From Desulfobulbaceae bacterium (lineage in GTDB: Bacteria > Desulfobacterota > Desulfobulbia > Desulfobulbales > Desulfobulbaceae): a stretch of 64,000 nucleotides of DNA. The position numbers and the translations under genes are program-made. The notes below the pieces were generated by a model that worked only from the letters and a program-made list of their open reading frames with translations, was not told the origin of the DNA and did not search any database. The stretch is from NCBI GenBank assembly GCA_012744275.1, contig JAAYIE010000002.1:1-64000 (forward strand), read 5' to 3'. Positions 58,754-64,000 of the stretch are shown here, piece by piece (positions within the stretch are counted from its first letter, which is position 1; the number at the start of each line of letters is the position of its first letter).

Positions 58754-59733
58754 CAGCAGCTCCGCACAAAACTGGCACTGCCGCCATAGCTCACCAGTAC
58801 CGGCTCGTTTGCGTCCTTGGGATGATACAGCTCGCCATCAAGCGCCAGTGGGCTGTTCAGCCATAGTCGTAACATCCCGGCATTGCATGAGTGGTACCCC
58901 AGGTCAGCACCGGCGGCCCAGGCTTTCCCCATGGCCAAAAGCGGCAAACGCCACAGCAGGCCGGATGCCCGGGTTTCGACCACAGTGCAGCGCAACAGGC
59001 CTTTTTCTTTGCCCCAAAAAGGTTTCAGGCCAAAAAGCAAACGCTCGTGGGTGGTGATGAGGGCAAGCAGCGCATTGACTCTCCGTTCCGTAACGGTGTT
59101 GGTGGCCAAAGTGAGCTGCGTGCCGATCCTGTTGCTGCTTCCCGCTAAAAAAGTAGCGACTAGGGAGCTGAGTATGGTTCGGCAAATACCAGGCAGGCCG
59201 TGCCAGCTGCGGTGGTGGAGAGATTGCCGGTAGGAACAAATGCCCTGGGTAATGGCCGCAAGGCCAAGGAACATGCCGTAGCGATCTTCCTGGCCGGGAA
59301 TCTGCAAGCGCAACAATGGTCGGGTAACGCAATGCAGACTGCCCCGGCCATCCGGGTGAAGCAGACGGCGCAGATTGCCCAGCGGGTTGCCGGCAAGCCC
59401 GGCATCGGCGGCGATCATGTTGGTTGTGCCCGCGGCCAGCACCGCCAATGGCGGTACATAGGCAAAAATCTGCTTGCCAAAAAGTATGCTCAATACTGCC
59501 TGCACCGTACCGTCTCCACCGCAGATCACCAGAAGGTCAAGGTGCTGATCGGCCAGTTCCTCCAGGGCGCACTGCACTTCCACAGGATTCTGCACGCTAT
59601 GGACCACAACATGCTCCAAACCACTGCACAGTTGGGCCAGCATTCCTGGGTGACGGTAATTAAAACCGCTAAGCGGATTGTGCAGCAGGCCAATGCGCGC
59701 CACTGCAGCTGACAGTGGAATTGAACTGTTCAT
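58753..59733 (-). CDS. Diacylglycerol-kinase-like lipid kinase
   Basis: Predicted lipid kinase with VICGGDGTVQAVLSI and AVLAAGTTNMIAADAG, the ATP-binding pattern of the DagK family. An insert (about 135-235, including HHRSWHGLPGICRTILSSLV) precedes the C-terminal beta domain. The ATG at 59733 is used; the TTG one codon earlier is possible. Between the CDP-alcohol phosphotransferase and the Tam41-like gene, in one operon, it could make the phosphatidic acid that the Tam41-like enzyme uses. That role is inference. Confidence 0.84.
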   Translation of the reverse strand: MNSSIPLSAAVARIGLLHNPLSGFNYRHPGMLAQLCSGLEHVVVHSVQNPVEVQCALEELADQHLDLLVICGGDGTVQAVLSILFGKQIFAYVPPLAVLAAGTTNMIAADAGLAGNPLGNLRRLLHPDGRGSLHCVTRPLLRLQIPGQEDRYGMFLGLAAITQGICSYRQSLHHRSWHGLPGICRTILSSLVATFLAGSSNRIGTQLTLATNTVTERRVNALLALITTHERLLFGLKPFWGKEKGLLRCTVVETRASGLLWRLPLLAMGKAWAAGADLGYHSCNAGMLRLWLNSPLALDGELYHPKDANEPVLVSYGGSASFVRSC

Positions 59734-59753
59734 CAAAGAAAGCAGCAGCGGCT

Positions 59754-60983
59754 TTAAGGGTCGGTGTGCCGGGCACGACCGGAAAAGATGCGGGCAGCAA
59801 GGGTGTTCACGTAAGGTGGGCTGTCCACATCAAGCAGCCAGGAGCGCAACGGTTTTTTTGTTGCCCAGCACACTTTAACGGCGTAAATCAAACGGGCAAA
59901 CAGCAGGATGGTGCTCAGCACGGTCCAGGCAGTAACCGTCACCAGGCCCAGATCTGGCCGGCCAACCAAAAGACTTGCAGTAAGCAGGATCAGGCTGGGA
60001 TTGCGGCGCGCAGTAATCAAACGGAAATAGGAATCAAAAGGCTGCCAGCAGAAGATTCCGAAACGGCCAAGCACCCATTGGAAGGAGCCCTCCACCAGGC
60101 GGCCGCCAATATAAAAAATGAGGAGCAGCCAGAAATATGCTGCTAAGGGCATGCTGAGACCGGCTGCCAGGGCAGTCGGCAGACCTAGCCCCCAGAGCAT
60201 GTACCAGAGCGGCGGATGAACAATGTCAATGATATGGTCAAAATAATGGCCGAAACGGCTGGAAGTGAGGGTAACACGGGCCAGTTTACCGTCCACCGTG
60301 TCCAGAAAAGTCATCAACCAGCCAGCAAGCAGCCCAAAAGCGTATAACCCGTTAGCAAAGCAGATACCGGCGAGCAGAACCAGGAGAAAACCGGTAAAGG
60401 TTACCTGGTTGGGCGTAAAACGCCTGCGTACACACCAGGCCACCACATGCCTGGCAGGCCAGGGCCAGACCCATTTGGTGACCAGATCTGTCACCCCCTT
60501 GTACGACCAGTCAAAGAGCCGCTGTTCAAGCACAGCTTTGCTCTCGGCCTTTATGGGCAGAACAAAGGCAGCCTCACTTTTGCGCAGTTTACCCTGGAAA
60601 TGCACACTGATATCTGCCGGAGTGCTGACCTGGACATCACCCAGCATTGCAGCAGACACCGACGCTCCGGCATCGTCTGCGTTGAGCAACGCCAGCGCCT
60701 CCATCGCCTGGCCAGCAGCCACATGGGCGGCCACAATACGCCGCACAGGCGCATCGAGTTGCAGCATCAGAGCCGGGGTCGCGCCCAGATGCTTGATCAG
60801 GCGGTCATCAAAGAGGTAATCACCGCGGATAAGAAGCACAGAATCTTCTTGTGGCAGGCTGGCGAGTGATTCCTGCCCTACCGGAATAACGCTCAGCCCG
60901 AGGAGCCGCTCTATACGTTCACCGGAAGTCATGCCCCAGATACTGACCGGGCTTGGATGGGTAATGTGCAGATATATACTCAT
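59754..60983 (-). CDS. CDP-alcohol phosphotransferase with degenerate N-terminal nucleotidyltransferase-like domain
   Basis: A 409-residue membrane enzyme. The active motif of CDP-alcohol phosphotransferases is complete: D228-TV-D231-G-x2-A-R-x8-G-x3-D249-x3-D253. It is followed by five or six hydrophobic segments. Residues 1-150 contain LIRGDYLFDDRLIKHL, like the middle of an inositol-phosphate cytidylyltransferase domain, but the glycine-rich N-terminal CTP site is absent, so this half is probably not catalytic. RRFTPNQVTFTG at the junction is typical. The alcohol acceptor (inositol phosphate, glycerol phosphate or another) is unknown. GGAG lies before the ATG at 60983. Confidence 0.85.
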   Translation of the reverse strand: MSIYLHITHPSPVSIWGMTSGERIERLLGLSVIPVGQESLASLPQEDSVLLIRGDYLFDDRLIKHLGATPALMLQLDAPVRRIVAAHVAAGQAMEALALLNADDAGASVSAAMLGDVQVSTPADISVHFQGKLRKSEAAFVLPIKAESKAVLEQRLFDWSYKGVTDLVTKWVWPWPARHVVAWCVRRRFTPNQVTFTGFLLVLLAGICFANGLYAFGLLAGWLMTFLDTVDGKLARVTLTSSRFGHYFDHIIDIVHPPLWYMLWGLGLPTALAAGLSMPLAAYFWLLLIFYIGGRLVEGSFQWVLGRFGIFCWQPFDSYFRLITARRNPSLILLTASLLVGRPDLGLVTVTAWTVLSTILLFARLIYAVKVCWATKKPLRSWLLDVDSPPYVNTLAARIFSGRARHTDP

Positions 60984-61307
60984 GGGTTGTTCTCCATGTG
61001 GTAAAATGACGACATACATTTTCCAGCACGCTGCGCTGGGTTACCGGAAGCATCATGCTAATTGGGGTATTCGTCAGGTGCTGTCAGCAGGAAAACAGAG
61101 CATGCAGTGGTAAGCTCTTCCTAACTTTGATGACACCTCACATACACATCATGCCCGGCAGTTGAGTATGCGTCCGCTTGGTATCATTTCACCATAGCCA
61201 GCGCAAAGCAGACAGCACCAGAGTAACAGAAAACAAATAAGATGCACAGCATGCGACCACATGACGCTGCAATAAACGGGAAGAGCAGCAACACCAGTGA
61301 TGGTGGC

Positions 61308-62327
61308 ATGGCCCTGTCTCAGGAAAAACCCTGGGTGCTGGCCCATCTGTCTGATTTGCATCTCGCCCGTACAGCAGGTTTGCGGCTGCATGACCTCCAT
61401 GGCAAACGGCTCCTTGGCTGGTTGCGCTGGCAACTGAAGCGCCGCTTCCGGCAGAATGAGGGCCTGCTTACCACCCTAGCCTGCGAGCTGCAACAGAACT
61501 CGCCGGATCATATTGCCATTACCGGTGATTTGTGCCACCTGAGCCTGGTCGCCGAATTTGGAGCTGCGCGGGATTGGCTTGCAAGTCTGGGCGATCCGGC
61601 CAGATGCAGCCTTGTTTTCGGCAATCACGATCAGTATGTGGCCACAGACTGGGCACACAGCTGCGGCCTACTCCTGCCCTGGCTGCAAGGTGACGCCCAC
61701 CATGCTCCAGAAAACAGGCCAGCACAGCTCGACACCCTCTTCCCCCTGCTGCAACGCCGGGGCAGTGTTGCCCTCATCAGCCTGAACTCGGCCCGGCCCA
61801 CAACACTGCATCTGGCCTCGGGTAAAATCGGAAGAGAGCAGCTTGACCGCCTGCAGCAGGTGCTAATCGAACTTAAAGGACAGCAGCTTTTTCGCATCCT
61901 GCTCCTGCACCATCCTCCTACCCAGGATACGGGGGTCTTCAGCCGCAGGCGCGGCCTGGATGATGGGCCCGAGTTACGGGCTCTTTTGGCAGAGCATGGG
62001 GTGGAACTCATCCTCTCTGGCCACACCCATCGCAGCGCCTCCGGGGTCCTGCCCGGTCCCCATGGCCCAATTCCACTCTTCGGCGCACCGTCGATCACCT
62101 CCGTTGAAAGTGACGAGCACAAACGAAGCAGCTACTACCTCTTTACCATTTGCCCGGCACAGGATGGTAGCACCGGCTGGACCATCGCGGTACGCCACCG
62201 CCTCCTTGCTGCTAATGCACAGGCCTTCATTGACGGACCTCAACAATGCTGGTTCAGCCCGGCAACCCCTGCAAAGCCCCCCGCCAAAACAGCCTGCGCA
62301 GGCGAAATAGAGCAGCAAGGCCAATGA
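61308..62327 (+). CDS. Calcineurin-like metallophosphoesterase
   Basis: About 339 residues with the complete two-metal set: LAHLSDLHLAR, ITGDLCHLS, VFGNHDQYV, LLLHHPPTQD and LSGHTHRSASG. The helical KRLLGWLRWQLKRRF insertion early in the fold recalls phosphoesterases linked to lipid or envelope genes. It lies between the phospholipid cluster and lptG, and its last 74 bases overlap the end of lptG. The start is taken at 61308; the ATG at 61242 would add 22 residues. Its substrate is unknown. Confidence 0.86.
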   Translation: MALSQEKPWVLAHLSDLHLARTAGLRLHDLHGKRLLGWLRWQLKRRFRQNEGLLTTLACELQQNSPDHIAITGDLCHLSLVAEFGAARDWLASLGDPARCSLVFGNHDQYVATDWAHSCGLLLPWLQGDAHHAPENRPAQLDTLFPLLQRRGSVALISLNSARPTTLHLASGKIGREQLDRLQQVLIELKGQQLFRILLLHHPPTQDTGVFSRRRGLDDGPELRALLAEHGVELILSGHTHRSASGVLPGPHGPIPLFGAPSITSVESDEHKRSSYYLFTICPAQDGSTGWTIAVRHRLLAANAQAFIDGPQQCWFSPATPAKPPAKTACAGEIEQQGQ

Positions 62328-63357
62328 GCGCCACCGGCAGCAGGGCTGTGAGCAGAGGGGGCAAACCAAAGATCAGCCCCCATTGCACCGTAATCTGGTC
62401 CAAAAAATACAAGACAATACCAACAAAGGAACCAATGGCAATACGGGGGCCAGCCCCGAGGCTGCGGGTTGAGCCGAAGACAAAGCTCAGAGCCAAGAGG
62501 GCCATGACCATGGTGCTCAGCGGTACCGTGAATTTTCGCCACAGGGCTATGGCATACTGAGTGCTGTTCTGACCGCTTAACTGCAAAATTTCAATGAAAC
62601 GAACCAGATCGGGTGTGGAAAGGCTGTAGGGCGGCACTCCCAGCACCCCTGCCTGGGCCGCCGTGAGGAACCCTTCAACCGGCAAAAACGGTTCGGTTTC
62701 AATGCGGACCACCTTGTCTTCACTGACAGATCTACGAATGATATCGTACAATATCCACAAGCGCTCACCCTCCAGCCGGGCCTGCCGGGCCTGGATATAC
62801 GACTGCAGGCGCCCTTGGCCATCGAAGGAAAAAATTGCGACATTTTCCGCAAGATCCTTGGTCAGCATGCGCTCAACCCGGATAAAGGCTGCGCCCCGGC
62901 GCAGCCAAAAACCGTCTCCCAGCATGGTCAGCCCCTGTTCGGCAACAGTGGTGCGGCTCTGCCTGGCGCGAGCCTCTGCCTCCATGCGCGGAATGGCGAA
63001 TTCTCCCAGCAGGGCCGCGCTGCCAATTAAGAGTGTGCTGGCCGCCAGAACAGTAGCGCAAATACGCAGTGAAGAAACACCACAGGCCTCCATGCCTACC
63101 AGTTCACCGTTATCGGCCAGAGCTCCCATGGCGGTAATGCCACCCAGCAGGGTGGTGATTGGCAGCAGATCGAGCATCCGCTTCGGCAAGGTCAAAAAAA
63201 CAACCAGTATTGCGTCATTGAAGCGGTAGCCATGACGGCCCACCTCATCAAGCTGTACGAGTAAATCAAGCAAACTGAGCAGCATCACCAGGATGGCTAA
63301 GATGAGCAGGCAATGGTGTAAAAAGTTGCGACTGATGTACAGATCGAGAATTTTCAT
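62254..63357 (-). CDS. lptG: LPS export permease LptG
   Basis: One of the two permeases of the LptB2FG complex that lifts lipopolysaccharide from the inner membrane. A 367-residue YjgP/YjgQ protein: MKILDLYISRNFLHH, the LVQLDEVGRHGYRF loop and LPITTLLGGITAMG at the N-terminus, a large periplasmic jellyroll-like domain (about 130-260), then three helices at the C-terminus. The ATG at 63357 overlaps the lptF stop; the longer frame from 63411 is rejected. It overlaps a convergent phosphoesterase gene by 74 bases. Confidence 0.92.
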   Translation of the reverse strand: MKILDLYISRNFLHHCLLILAILVMLLSLLDLLVQLDEVGRHGYRFNDAILVVFLTLPKRMLDLLPITTLLGGITAMGALADNGELVGMEACGVSSLRICATVLAASTLLIGSAALLGEFAIPRMEAEARARQSRTTVAEQGLTMLGDGFWLRRGAAFIRVERMLTKDLAENVAIFSFDGQGRLQSYIQARQARLEGERLWILYDIIRRSVSEDKVVRIETEPFLPVEGFLTAAQAGVLGVPPYSLSTPDLVRFIEILQLSGQNSTQYAIALWRKFTVPLSTMVMALLALSFVFGSTRSLGAGPRIAIGSFVGIVLYFLDQITVQWGLIFGLPPLLTALLPVALIGLAALFRLRRLFWRGALQGLPG

Positions 63358-64000
63358 ACGCGCTGCCTGAATCGGAAACGGGCGGCGCGACCAACCAACA
63401 GCACCAGGCACACCGGCAAAAACAACTGACTCCAGAACACCCCTGGAAAAGCACTGAGTTCGCCATGGGCCACCATTTTTTTGGTGACAGCGCCGAGGTT
63501 ATAGGCCAGGGCAAAGATGAGAATGGCCAAGGGCAGGCGCGCCTGCTGGCCCTGCCTTCTGGACGCCTGGCTCAGGGGAATGGCGAGTATCGCCAGGAAA
63601 ACACAGGACAGCGGCGTAACCAGCCGCCACTGCAGTTCGGCCACCTCCTCCAGCTTTTCTGTGTTGAACAGGGCACCAGTGGGAGCAGCTTTAACCCGGT
63701 ATTCCGTTAACAGCGGGCTTTGCGGCTGCAGCAGGAGTGCGGCCCGGTTAAATTCAAGCACTAGGCCTTTGTCGCCCTGTTCGGCAAACTCGTACAAGCG
63801 CCCATCCCGCAGAGACACCACAGGGTCTTCGTGCGACTCATTTTGAAGCTGGGCCGCCTCATGCGCATAGACAACCCGCAAGGCATCGTTTCGCTTCACT
63901 ATAAAAAAGATGTTTTGAGCCTTAGTTTTTTGCCCGTCCACTGCAGATGCGAAGATCACCCGGTTGCCGTCGCCGTTTTCGTAGAAAATGCCGTCCTGCA
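63354..64000 (-). CDS. lptF: LPS export permease LptF (partial, runs off the window)
   Basis: The C-terminal part of LptF, about 215 residues. The frame stays open to the window edge with GIFYENGDGNRVIFASAVDG, so the gene starts outside. The periplasmic domain leads to the last membrane helices (LSCVFLAILAIPLSQASRR, LPLAILIFALAYNLGAV). It is the first of the lptF-lptG pair, overlapping lptG by four bases. Confidence 0.9.
   Translation of the reverse strand, partial: QDGIFYENGDGNRVIFASAVDGQKTKAQNIFFIVKRNDALRVVYAHEAAQLQNESHEDPVVSLRDGRLYEFAEQGDKGLVLEFNRAALLLQPQSPLLTEYRVKAAPTGALFNTEKLEEVAELQWRLVTPLSCVFLAILAIPLSQASRRQGQQARLPLAILIFALAYNLGAVTKKMVAHGELSAFPGVFWSQLFLPVCLVLLVGRAARFRFRQRV

Overview
The window reads as chromosomal DNA of an anaerobic, sulfate-reducing Desulfobacterota bacterium, probably Desulfobulbia-like. 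This is an inference: no rRNA or marker-gene search was possible. It rests on a TunR-type tungstate/molybdate regulator beside a TSUP transporter, a selenocysteine-containing SelD, a rubredoxin, a rhodanese-ferritin protein, a DsrE-family protein, NikR, CbiA and a Gram-negative envelope (LptF/LptG, Mla). Almost every gene is intact. I saw no prophage, insertion sequence, CRISPR array, tRNA or rRNA.

Layout. 0.5-12 kb: SLC13 transporter, metK-ahcY (activated methyl cycle), LysE exporter, selD divergent from purF, a lipid kinase/phosphoesterase pair and a CoA-disulfide-reductase-like flavoprotein. 12-21.5 kb, minus strand: a very large alpha-2-macroglobulin, then the chain ABC ATPase > DsrE > uvrC > BFD-type [2Fe-2S] protein. 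21.9-27.5 kb: polar amino-acid ABC transporter, BepA-like protease, nikR. 27.7-31 kb: an atypical sigma-54 activator, tadA and an FNR-like reductase. 31-37.5 kb: tightly packed uvrB-DUF374-cbiA-nnrDE-CBS operon. 37.5-49.1 kb, minus strand: rplU-rpmA-obg-proB-proA-nadD-(EndoQ-UvrD fusion)-hybrid kinase-GGDEF regulator. 49.5-54.3 kb: rubredoxin, Mla phospholipid transporter and a solute-binding lipoprotein. 54.3-57.7 kb: TSUP transporter/TunR pair and the rhodanese-ferritin protein. 57.8-61 kb: phospholipid head-group cluster (CDP-alcohol phosphotransferase, lipid kinase, Tam41-like cytidylyltransferase). 61.3-64 kb: metallophosphoesterase, lptG and the truncated lptF.

Most notable. (1) A family of about 125-bp imperfect palindromes (TIR roughly ATTCCAnTTT) lies in at least eight intergenic gaps, often right at stop codons, and its central stem is preserved by compensatory changes. 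(2) A 1145-residue EndoQ-UvrD fusion carries two sliding-clamp-type motifs and is translationally coupled to a soluble hybrid histidine kinase beside a diguanylate cyclase. (3) SelD uses an in-frame UGA. (4) A perfect 13-bp inverted repeat sits between TunR and its TSUP neighbour. (5) A phospholipid cluster contains a mitochondrial-type (Tam41) CDP-DAG synthase. (6) A sigma-54 activator has a degenerate receiver and GAFPGA in place of GAFTGA. (7) A rubredoxin has a Cys-x-Cys first knuckle.
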